Positions 46,951 to 56,910 of a stretch of 64,000 bases of DNA are shown here, piece by piece. The notes under the pieces are model-generated. The model had not been told where the DNA came from, searched no databases, and was given only the letters and a program-made list of their open reading frames with translations. The position numbers were made by a program, and so were the translations under genes. Source of the DNA: Euptelea pleiosperma (lineage: Eukaryota > Streptophyta > Magnoliopsida > Ranunculales > Eupteleaceae); assembly GCA_035048495.1 (NCBI GenBank), contig CM068541.1, forward strand, positions 5,649,929-5,713,928, in the 5' to 3' direction. The stretch's first letter is position 1; the number at the start of each line of letters is the position of its first letter.

Positions 46951-47953
46951 GTATGAGTAAGGGTCAGTTAAAGATATCGTATTCAAATGGCTCGATTTGG
47001 TTAGTGTCGGGAGGGATTAAGGGTTGGATCTTCATAGTTGGGGGATTCGGCATTGTTTAGCGTCATGGCTATATGTGCTAATTGACGGCGGCTACTACAT
47101 AGGGAAAGGATGCATTTTGCTCTCACCAATCGCCTTCCCAAGAAAGAAAACACTACGCCGACGCATACTTCCAGGTTTTAAATCATAATTGACACAAGGA
47201 CTGACCTCTCATCCGATATCTGTCCAGACTCCATACAGATGGTTGGATCGGGACCCACTTTGGATGGGTCATCCTACCGTTGGATTTGTTTATATTATAC
47301 ACAAGAAACGGTTTCCACGACAACCATAAAATTGGGTAGGAAGCATTTCTAAGTTCCATGAATTAAATCCAAACCCAACTACTATTTAAAATAATGAGCA
47401 ATTAGGACTTGTGACGACTCCTACCATCTTCCGCCTTTTGTTTTATTCTCCTCCAATAATTTTATCGGAACCGTGTACATGTGGACGAACTAATTTTAAA
47501 TTTATAATTATTCCACCATTTTTAGTCAAAATTGTCTGTACGGAAAATATCTTCGCATGGGCCAGCACAAAATTTCAGCCATTAAAAAATTAAAATTTTA
47601 ATATGATTTTAGTTCAAAAATATGAATATGAATCATCATCATCGGAAGCCTTTTCTCTTCAAAATATGGATTAAAAAAATGTATAAAAGATGAGAACGTC
47701 AATAGATCCATTAGCAACTAGTCGGTACAAATTCAAATCTCTCGCAGAGTGTATTCTTGTTGATGAGGCGTGTTAGCAGATGGTGTGTTCTCATGCACGT
47801 GTTGTATTGTGCTCGACGACCTGGTGGTATACATAGTTGTTTCGACTTTCCCCAAGAGGTCGATCTTTTGGGGTAAATGGTTGTTTGACAATATATATAT
47901 ATTTCACTTTTCAAGGTCTCCGAAACATAAGTTTCTTTTATATTTTTGAAATA

Positions 47954-48509
47954 TCTATTGCTATTATAAAGTGAGAATCGGGGTTGGGGTATGCCACACG
48001 CCACACAAAAGTAAAATAAAAAACAAAACCCTTCGGGACCACATAATTACTTTCCATGCCATTTCAGAAATCAGCCTAATTAGTCTCTCTTTTCAAAGGC
48101 AAAACCTTCCTTCATTAAATCTTCTTTTACAGTTCAAGTTGTCCGACACGCCCATGAAGAGGGACAATAGTATAAGACACATGACATACTCTTAGAGACC
48201 ACTGACCTTATGGATGTTTGTCCCATCCCTAGGTGGACCTATAAACCAAATATCAGTTTGATTAGTGATTTTCAAACCTTTGGATCTGAGTACCCCAAAT
48301 AATTCTTGAAATCTATGGTTAAAAATCAACCCATGAAAATGACCCAAATAAAACCAATAAAACCAATCAAATCCTTAAAAACCATTAATCAGCCTGATTT
48401 TTTGCATATAGATCCACCTAGGAATGGGCCAAACATCGATACAGTCAATGATCTCTAGGAGTGTACGACGTGTAAGGTGCTTCCATGTGTACATGTGGCG
48501 ATCCCCTAG
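47954..48509 (+). mobile_element. 556-bp Helitron carrying a foldback copy
   Basis: 5' end TCTATTGCTATTATAAAG after A; 3' end CCATGTGTACATGTGG (hairpin) CGATCCC CTAG before T (48510). The MULE-like palindrome occupies about 48170-48470. Same family as 27227 and 53167, opposite strand. Confidence 0.7.
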
Positions 48510-49024
48510 TATATTTAAAGACACAAAATTGGTAAAATCAATTATATAGAAGAAATTTTCTATAGTTTTTAGAAATCAAATAGTTTTATTTGTGAAATTC
48601 TTTGAAAAATCTAAAAAAATTGACTGTGTAGTTGAATGTTTCGTGTTGTTTTACGTGACACCACCGAATGTGTTTAAAAAGAAATATTTAAAAAAAAAAA
48701 AAGTAATTTAAATGGGTATTTGCTGACTATATTCATGAGATCACATTATTATGTTCAGTTTTTTTAATAAACGCGTGTTTTAATTGAACACACTCCAAAT
48801 TTTTATAAAAATCAAAAAACGAAAGGATTATGCACTCCATATGGATGCCGAACACATGCTGGGGGTCATGACACAGCGTTGGGTAGGTCCCACTAGGAGA
48901 TCACGAGAGCCAAATTAATCAACTTGAGGAGATGGCATTTACATCACCTCATTTGACAATTTCTAGATTGTTCTAAATGTCCAAAAGAAGATATGAACAA
49001 AATTAGAACAATCTAGAAAAAGTC

Positions 49025-49190
49025 AAAGAAGAGACTAGATCTGAACAAAATTGTGGTGGAAGCTGATTCTATTCAAGCAATTTATTGGTCATCAACAAGA
49101 AGAGATTTTGAACATTTCGTTCAGATGCATTCCAAAGTTGACTAATGAGACGGCAGACTTTATTGCGGAAGGGGTTGATAACGACTTTTT
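49025..49190 (+). pseudogene. RNase H-like (RVT_3) remnant
   Basis: KIVVEADSIQAIYW in one frame, then KLTNETADFIAEGVDND in another, resemble the start and end of the RNase H-type domain found after plant LINE reverse transcriptases. A frameshift separates them. Confidence 0.45.
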
Positions 49191-49324
49191 TGAACTCCAG
49201 GGTCTGTTTAGTAATAAAATTCTTAACGGTTAACCATAAATAAAAAAAACTAGAGTTTGCCTTTGGGCATTCCTCAGTCGCCAAAATTGCTTTATTTACA
49301 TTTACATCCAACATATATTAGATA

Positions 49325-51496
49325 CTAGTAATCGGCACTCTCTGACAAAAGCGTTTGCAAAAATTGGGTGTCTTCGGCACTCAAACGGTACAACGGATTG
49401 GGGTGTTATAACAGATTGTAACGCACAGAGGGAGAAATAGAAAAATAACATAAATAACAAAAAATAATGGTGTCGAAATTCAAATTTTGAATAAATTGAG
49501 GTCAAATGAGACAGATTGAGTGGCTGAAATCTAACCGTCCACATTAGATCGATGGATTTGATCTCAACCACTCTTTATCTAACCGTCCACATTAGATGGA
49601 TGGATAAGATAAGACAATACAACTGAGTTGTCTTGTTATATGCGTGGGTGGCCCGTGCCCACGGTACTTTCCGACAAAGTGTTTGTCAAAATCCGGTGAG
49701 AGTTAATCTCAGCATCGAGATATGTAGCATAGTGGATCGCAGCCACTCATTATTGAAGCCATATAAGATAAGAGGGGTATAAGACAACCACTGTCACTTG
49801 TTATATAGATGGTGGGTGGCCCGTGCCTACGGCACTCTCCAACAAAGCATTTGTCAAAATTGGGTGTGAATGGCTGAGATTCACCATTTATTTAGGAGAT
49901 AAAATCTCAACCCTTCTTTGTCTAAATAGATAAGAGGGGGTATAAGTGGGGAGACAACTTCCCTGTTTTGTTATATAGATATCCATGGGTGGCCCTTGCC
50001 CGCGGTACTTTTCTGACAAAGTGTTTGTCAAAATCGGGTGAGAGTTAATCTCAGCCATCGATATGAAGCATAGTGGATCACAGCCACTCATTATTGAAGC
50101 CACATAAGATAAGAGGGGTATAAGACAACCGCTGTCACTTGTTATATAGATAGTGGGAGGCCCGTGCCTACGGCACTCTCCAACAAAGCGTTCGTCAAAA
50201 TTGGGTGTGCATGGCTGAGATCCACCATCTATTTGGGGGATAAAATCTCAGCCCTTCTTTGTCTAAATAGATAAGCGGGGGTATAAGTGGGGAGACAACT
50301 TCCCTGTTTTGTTATATAGATATGCGTGGGTGGCCCGTGCCCGCGGTACTTTCCGACAGAGTGTTTGTCAAAATTGGGTGGGAGTTAATCTCAGCCATCG
50401 ATATGAAGCATAGTGCATCTCAGCCACTCATTATTGAAGCCATATAAGATAAGAGGAGTATAAGACAACCACTGTCACTTGTTATATAGATAGTGGGTGA
50501 CCCGTGCCCACGGCACTCTCCAACAAAGCGTTTGTTAAAATTGGGTGTGAATGGCTGAGATCCACCATCTATTTGGGGGATAAAATCTCAGCCCTTCTTT
50601 GTCTAAATAGATAAGCGGGGGTATAAGTGGGGAGACAACTTCCCTGTTTTGTTATATAGACTAGTGGATGCCCCGTGCCATCGGCACTCCTCGACAAAGA
50701 ATTTGCCAAAATTAGGTGAGTGGCGGAGATCCACTGTCCATTTGGGGGAGGATTAGATCTCGGCCCTTCTTTGTTGATGCTTATAAGAGGTATAAGTAGG
50801 GAGACAACCAATGTGTTTTGTTATATAGAATCTCCGACAAATATGTTTGCAAAAATTGGGTGCCTTCTGCACTCGAACGTTATAACGGACTGGGGCGTTA
50901 CCGTTTTATCCTTTATAACAATTGTTATAATGGATTGTAACGTAAAGAGGGAGAAATGAAAAAATAATAGAAATAACAAAAATAACGGTGTTGAAATTTA
51001 AATTTTGAATAAATTGAGGTCAAATGAGGCGGATTGAGTGGCTGAAATCTAACCGTCCACATTAAATTGATGGATTTGATCTCAACCACTCTTTATCTAA
51101 CCGTCCACATTAGATGGATGGATAACATAAGATAATACAACTGAGGTGTCTCGATATATGCGTGGGTGGCCTGTGCCCGCGGCACTTTCCGACAAAGTGT
51201 TTGTCAAAATTGGGTGGGAGTTGATCTCAGCCATCGATATGAAGCATAGTGGATCTCAGCCACTCATTATTGAAGTCATATAAGATAAGAGGGGTATAAG
51301 ACAACCACTGTCACTTGTTATATAGATAGTGGGTGGCCAGTGCCCACGGCACTCTCCAACAAAGCGTTTGTCAAAATTGGGTGTGAATGGCTGAGATCAA
51401 CCATCTATTTGGGGGATAAGATCTCAGCCCTTCTTTGTCTAAATAGATAAGAGTGGGTATAACTGGGGAGACAACTTCCCTGTTTTGTTATATAGA
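49325..51496 (-). mobile_element. Helitron-like concatemer of ~170-bp units
   Basis: Outer ends behave as one Helitron insertion: CTAG at 49325-49328 next to A, and ...TTATATAGA at 51496 next to T (51497). Inside, two unit types alternate: Y (49640-49810, 49981-50151, 50322-50491, 51157-51327; CATCGATATGAAGCATAGTG) and X (49811-49980, 50152-50321, 50492-50660, 51328-51496; GGCTGAGATCCACCATCTA), with a variant Z at 50661-50829. All share a GGGTGGCCCGTGCC.ACGGCACT start (with a GTGCC/GGCAC stem) and a TTGTTATATAGAT end. A longer ~320-bp unit heads the array (49325-49639) and recurs at 50830-51156, so the block is partly duplicated. Confidence 0.75.
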
Positions 51497-52177
51497 TTGT
51501 AGGGATCATTGGGGAATGCCCTGCAATATCTAAACGACAGTTATAACGGCGCTATAACATCAACGCTCCCACACCATTAACGTTATGTACCATTAATATG
51601 TGAGTGATGATCACATGGGCCAGGGTCCATGGATGTGTCCATGGTACTTATTGTTGGCAACTTTTGAGTTTTGATTAGTTGCCAACACGCATCAGGCTAC
51701 GTAGTAGCTTCATAATTTAATGCTGAAAAATATAATATTTTACTATTTTTAAAATAGATCTGAAATATTAACTTGCCAAAAGAAAAAGAAAAAAAGCCTA
51801 TTCGTATTCTTCTTTTTTCTTTCTTCTCTCTCCCCTGTACTTCTCTCCATTCTTCTCTGCACCTCTCTCTACGGGACGCCATTAATAGAAGGATCTGATC
51901 TAGATTGGATGAAGTGCATGCAAGTGTTCTCAAATAGAACCTCTGCCTCATCTTCTTTTCGTTCTTTATTTTTTTTTTCATTTATTTCAATTCTTATTAG
52001 GTTGTTTGGATCGCCATTTTTGGGCTAAAACTATCTTTTTTTTGCTTTGGATGTGATCATTGCTCTTTTTGGTTTGAACGGTGGCCGAGTGCAAGAACAA
52101 TGCAACATGTGTGGTGGTTGAGGCTATAGCATGGCTCAACAGATCCTCACAATCAATCAGAAAAAAAAAGCTTCATG

Positions 52178-52610
52178 CATGGTTTTAAAAACGGCCGTTT
52201 AAACGGTAACGCCCCAATCCCTTTTCTGTTAAAACCGTTTAAACACGTTTTATCGGTTTTGAAAAAAAACAGCCGTTTTTTTTTTTTTTTTTGTTTTAAC
52301 GGCCGTTAAATCGTTTAAACAGCCGTTTAATTTTGAAAAATTTTGTGAAAAAATGGCCATTAAAACCGTTTGATTTCCTTTTAAATCAGTTAAATTCTAT
52401 TTTTTTTTTAATTTTCAAATTTCAAAATTTGAATTTCAGCACCACTTTTTCTATTTTTTTTTCCATTAAAATCATTAAAATCCGTTTAATTCCATTTTTT
52501 CCCATTTTTTTCCATTTTTGCCCCTAACCGTTTCAATCCGTTTTAACAGCCGTTTAAACGGTAATGCCCCCAGTCCGTTTAACCGTTAAAACGGCCTCCT
52601 TTAAACCTTG
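52178..52610. mobile_element. hAT-like low-complexity MITE, 433 bp
   Basis: Starts CATGGTTTTAAAAACGGCC, ends TTTAAACCTTG; exact 8-bp duplication GCTTCATG at 52170-52177 and 52611-52618. The cleanest member of its family; closely similar to 45045-45467. Confidence 0.85.
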
Positions 52611-53166
52611 GCTTCATGAGCTTCTTCTTCAAAGATAAATTCGATCTCAAAAAATCAACTCATATTTATGGGTTTTTTTTTTTTTTGGTACAAAACCTCA
52701 AATCCTAGGGCCAATGCCAACCACCGGATTGCCCAAAGTGATCTTGAGTCTTGACCACCCAATTTTTCCTTCCGTTAATGACGTCCCATGGGAGAGTTGC
52801 GCAGAGAAGAATGGAGAGGTGCATAGAAGACGTTGGGAGAGAGTAGAGAAGAAGGAAGAATATGATGATTTTTCTTTTCATTTTTGGTAAGTTACTATTT
52901 AAGATCTATTTAAAAATAGTTAAAATGTTGTATTTCAAAAAACTACTGCGCAGCCCGAGGTGTGTTGGCAAATAATTAAAAGTTGCCAACAATAGGTACC
53001 ATGGATGCATCCATGGACCCCGGCCTATGTGATCATCACTCTTAATATGTTATATCTATTCTACTTATTAACGGACGAAGACCCTTTTTGCGTGTACAAC
53101 GCTAAACCCAAATATCCCAAAACATACCCTGTTTTGCTTCTTTTTGGGTTCTTTAAATTATTCACA

Positions 53167-53630
53167 CTAGGGGAACGCCACGTGGGATGCACGTGCACCT
53201 TACACATGGCACACGCGTAGATATCATTGGCCGTATCGATGTTTGGCCTATCTCTCGGTGGGCCTATATGCAAAAAATCAGCCTGATTAGTGGTTTTTAA
53301 GGATTTGATTGGAGTTGTTTTCATGGGTTGATTTTTAACCGTAGATTTCAACCATTATTTGCGGTACTCAGATCCAAAGGTTTGAAATCACTAATCAGAC
53401 TGATATTTGGTATATAGGTCCACCTAGGAATGGGACAATCATCCATAAGGTCAGTGGCCTCTAAGAGTGTGCCATGTGGCTTACATGATGATGAGGGAAG
53501 TGGGCGTGTTAGACAACCTGAACTGTGAAGGGACATTTCAATGAGGGAAGGTTTTACCTTTGAAAGTAGTGAGATCTCTAATTGTGTCACATGCGTGGTA
53601 ATCTCGGTTGTTGCTTTATAATAGTATAGA
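53167..53630 (-). mobile_element. 464-bp Helitron carrying a foldback copy
   Basis: Minus-strand 5' TCTATACTATTATAAAGC (53630) after A and 3' CTAG (53167) before T, with a CACGTGC-type hairpin just inside (53177-53195). The MULE-like palindrome spans about 53205-53480. It is the simplest full unit of the composite seen at 27227-28358. Confidence 0.75.
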
Positions 53631-53689
53631 TAGAAGGGGCTTTTCGATCTTCCATGCTGTCCATCATCGAAGTTGATTACAGACCCACA

Positions 53690-54240
53690 GTGTGAGCCAA
53701 GAGCCACACTATTAGAGGCTATTATGGATACTTGGCCCATCCCTAGATGGACTTATGTAACAAAAATCGACGTGATTAGTGATTTCTAACCTTTGAATTC
53801 GAATACCCCAAATACTACTAGAAATCCACAGTTACAAATAAACCATGAAAAAGACTAATCCAATAGATAGAAATTAATAATCAGCATGAATTTTGGTACA
53901 TAGGTCTTCTTAGAAGAGTATGCCATGCGGCTCATAATATGGTCAATTATCAACGTGGATGTTTGAATAAAAAAGAAATATGTTAATTAAACGTATCGTA
54001 CGCTACCTACTATTAAAAGAGATGTTCACATGGTCCAAGAGCCATGGAGGTTATCATGTTGCATAGTAGTGTCGATTTGTCATTGGCCAATATATACTCA
54101 AAATCCAGAACCAACTATGAAAAGTCTCCTAATCCAACGGATATAAATAACTAATCAAGATTAATTTTTGTATGTAGGTCCACCTAGGGATGGGCCAAAC
54201 ATCTATACAGTCAGTGATCTCTAAGAGTGTTCTACCTGGG
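53690..54240. repeat. two MULE-like foldback copies
   Basis: 53690-53965 (AAGAGCCACACTATTAGAGG...AGTATGCCATGCGGCTC) and 54040-54240, whose right half is well kept (GTAGGTCCACCTAGGGATGG, CAAACATCTATACAGTCAGTG). Confidence 0.6.
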
Positions 54241-54299
54241 AAAAATCTATGATACCTACTTTAGTATAAAAATTTTGATGGAGAAGTCCCTCAATTTGC

Positions 54300-54490
54300 C
54301 ACGAAGTACTCTTTCAGGCCCACTCCCTCTATGAATGTTTGGGTCACATCTTGGTGGACCCACACACCAAAAGCAGTGTGATTAGTGATTCCTAGCCATT
54401 TGATTTGAGCACTTTTTCATCATGGGCTTGGAACCAACTCATAGACCTGTTCATAAAGCCCATGATGAAAAAGTCTCAAATCATACGGAG
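54300..54490. repeat. foldback copy with perfect 19-bp central hairpin
   Basis: Arms 54411-54429 and 54456-54474 are exact reverse complements (ACTTTTTCATCATGGGCTT) with a 26-nt loop. The outer part belongs to the foldback family; a related core recurs at 56484-56530. Confidence 0.6.
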
Positions 54491-55609
54491 CCTGTCATTT
54501 TAGGGCGGTAATTGGAGCCCGACCCTTCTTTTAATGTGTTAGCAAATGGAAAGTAAAACTTGACATATATGTCATTTCTGCGTCAGAAATAGGTAAATTT
54601 TGGATGAAAATGCTTTCAAAATATATATTTTCTTGGCGCAAATATAGCAATTCAAACAGGTCCTTAATCTTCTTAATGCTTCATTTTCCAACGGTTGGTG
54701 AGGTTTTGACCTTAATCCAAATCTCAAATAAACTCACTAATCAACTGTAGTGGGCTAATTATTGTAAAAAACCTCAAACCCTATAAGGGTATTCCGTTTT
54801 CAGCCTGAAAGGGAAACCCAAACGGTCGAAACACGGAAAATGGAAACGTATAAGAAAGCGGTGATGGAAAGTTGGAAACAACGTAAAAATTTCTAGTAGC
54901 TTATTGACCAAGGGATCCTAACTCTATTCAAAGATTCTAGTAGCTTAAGGATTTTCTCTTGCAAAAATTAATCTATGAGGTCATTTTGGTCATCTACTCT
55001 ATGCGATATTTGTACCTTAGACTAAAAATCTTACTTTGATGTCCTTTTTGCGATTTTACCCTCCCTTGATCAATTTTTTGTGCTTTTGCCTCCCTTGATC
55101 AAATTCCTGAGTCCGCCACTGTGAGAGAGAGAGAGAGAACAAGTTTCTCAGTAGGCAGTCATCATTGGAAAAAAATTTAGATGTAGAGACCCCTCTGCAT
55201 CGACTGCATCTAAAGTTTTTCCGTCTTCATTGACCTTAAATTTTGTCCAAATCACTAATCACAAGGCTTATAGGTTTCCATAGACAAGTCTTTCAACCAT
55301 CACTGTTTCAAATCCATCAAGGTCAAAGACTTACCTAATTTTCATTATCTCACCTATCCCCCATTCCGTCTTTCTCTCAAGACTTTTACTCTGTATTTTG
55401 CAAAATGATGAATCCAAAACCTAATTTTTAATTAAGAGGACTACCTAACCTTCTTTCGTTATCGAACTCTGCCTAACCCTAATTCTTCCTTATAATGCAA
55501 CACGTGTAATTCACCATCGATTTAAAAAATATCATTGATGATAAAGCGATTGCACTACAACTGAAGCATCGACTTGCTAAGTTGGTGAAGTTCGTGACTA
55601 ATTGTAACC

Positions 55610-55813
55610 CAAAGGATTGGGTGCAATTGGCCAGGATCACGCCTCAGGAAGCAGTGGTCATGGGTTTGAATCCCCCCTTGGGGCCACCGGCTAGGATTTA
55701 TCCCAGTACACCTGGTACGTGTAGAGAGGGTGACATATGTGTCCTGTGGGATTAGTCGAGTGCTCTGAGAGGCCTGGATACCCATGGTATCATAAAAAAA
55801 AAAAAAAAAAAAA
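55610..55813 (+). mobile_element. tRNA-derived SINE (Au-like), copy 2
   Basis: Box A-like TTGGCCAGGATCAC, box B GGTTTGAATCC (55663-55673), TTGGGGCCACC, GATTAGTCGAGTGCTCT...GGCCTGGATACC, then A20 (55794-55813). Better preserved than the copy at 8176. Confidence 0.7.
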
Positions 55814-55984
55814 TCAAAGACTTGGGTTGCAACTAGCAGTTAGTGGTGATTCAGATCATCTCCAACAATGCTCCCCTATTTAGGATAAGGATTCGTTGGG
55901 TCATAACTCCAACAGACTCTCTACTTTTATTTAAGACTAGGGAGGCAGCAGCCATTGTAGCGGCCTCATCAACATTGATGACAA

Positions 55985-56300
55985 CTACAGTATGAGCCGC
56001 ATGGCACACTCTTATAGACCACTGACCATATAGATGTTTGGCCCATCATTGGATGGATTTATACATATCAAAATTCAACCTGATTAGTTATTTTTATCCA
56101 TTGGATTAGATTCTTTCCATAGTTTATTTTTAACCGTGGATATCGAGCATCATTTGGGGTACTCAGATCCAAAGGTTTGAAATCATTAATCAGGCTGATA
56201 TTTGGTTTGCAGGTCCACTTAGAGATGGACCAAACATCTATAGTCATTGATCGTCTAAAGTGTGCCACATGACTGATATTCTAGTCGGTCATCGACGTGG
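55985..56300. repeat. MULE-like foldback MITE copy
   Basis: GAGCCGCATGGCACACTCTTATAG...and inverted CTAAAGTGTGCCACATGACTG; full-length palindrome with arms of about 120 bp. A diverged relative follows at about 56460-56650. Confidence 0.7.
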
Positions 56301-56910
56301 GCGTGCTAACTCATATGTTCGTTTATGGAGGAGTGGGTTAGGGAGGCCCTAGAATCGGGAGGGAAGTGGGGAGGCTGTTGGAGTTGCTTTTTTACCCAAC
56401 AACTCCCTGTAAATGGAAAAAAAAATGTCTTTAGGGAACCTGTTGGAGATGCTCTTAAAGCCGTTGGATTTCGACAATTCTTCATCATGGGCTTCATGAA
56501 CAGGCTTATGGGTTTGTTCCAAGCTCAAGACAAAAGAGTGTTCAAATCCAACGGCTAGAATCCCCAATCGCACTGGTTATTTGTGTGTAAGTTCTACTAA
56601 GGCGTGGACCCAACATTCATAGTTAGTGGGCTCGAAAGAGTACCCATTTGGGAATGTGGGCCTTTAGAAGACCAAAATGTCCTTCACTTTTTGGGGAATA
56701 AACGGTTGTACCCTTTCCCTTGGAAACATCAGAGCATAAGCGAATGTGAATCCTATTCCCATCTCTCAAGTCTCAACTTACAGGCAGGATACCAATCTTC
56801 AAAAAAAAAAAAAAAAATCGTTACAGGCAAGGGAGAGTTGGTGATTCAAATTAAGGAAATCTTAAGAGGTTCATTCGAAATCCCAATCTCTTTTAAATTT
56901 GGACCTGAAA

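Larger units (their letters stand above)
38408..56910. other. 18-kb intergenic repeat block, no host gene seen
   Basis: Between the DOMON-b561 and LOG-type genes. Nearly everything recognisable is transposon-derived and listed separately. Stretches with nothing recognised include about 40100-40700, 51550-52160 and 54640-55540. Confidence 0.65.

Noticed and set aside
49640..51496. Regularly spaced repeats that could suggest a CRISPR array
   Set aside because: The units are about 170 bp with no unique spacers, in a plant nuclear genome, and they carry Helitron-type ends.
53348..53740. 130-residue minus-strand frame
   Set aside because: Falls wholly within the Helitron/foldback repeat; similar frames appear in other copies only by chance.
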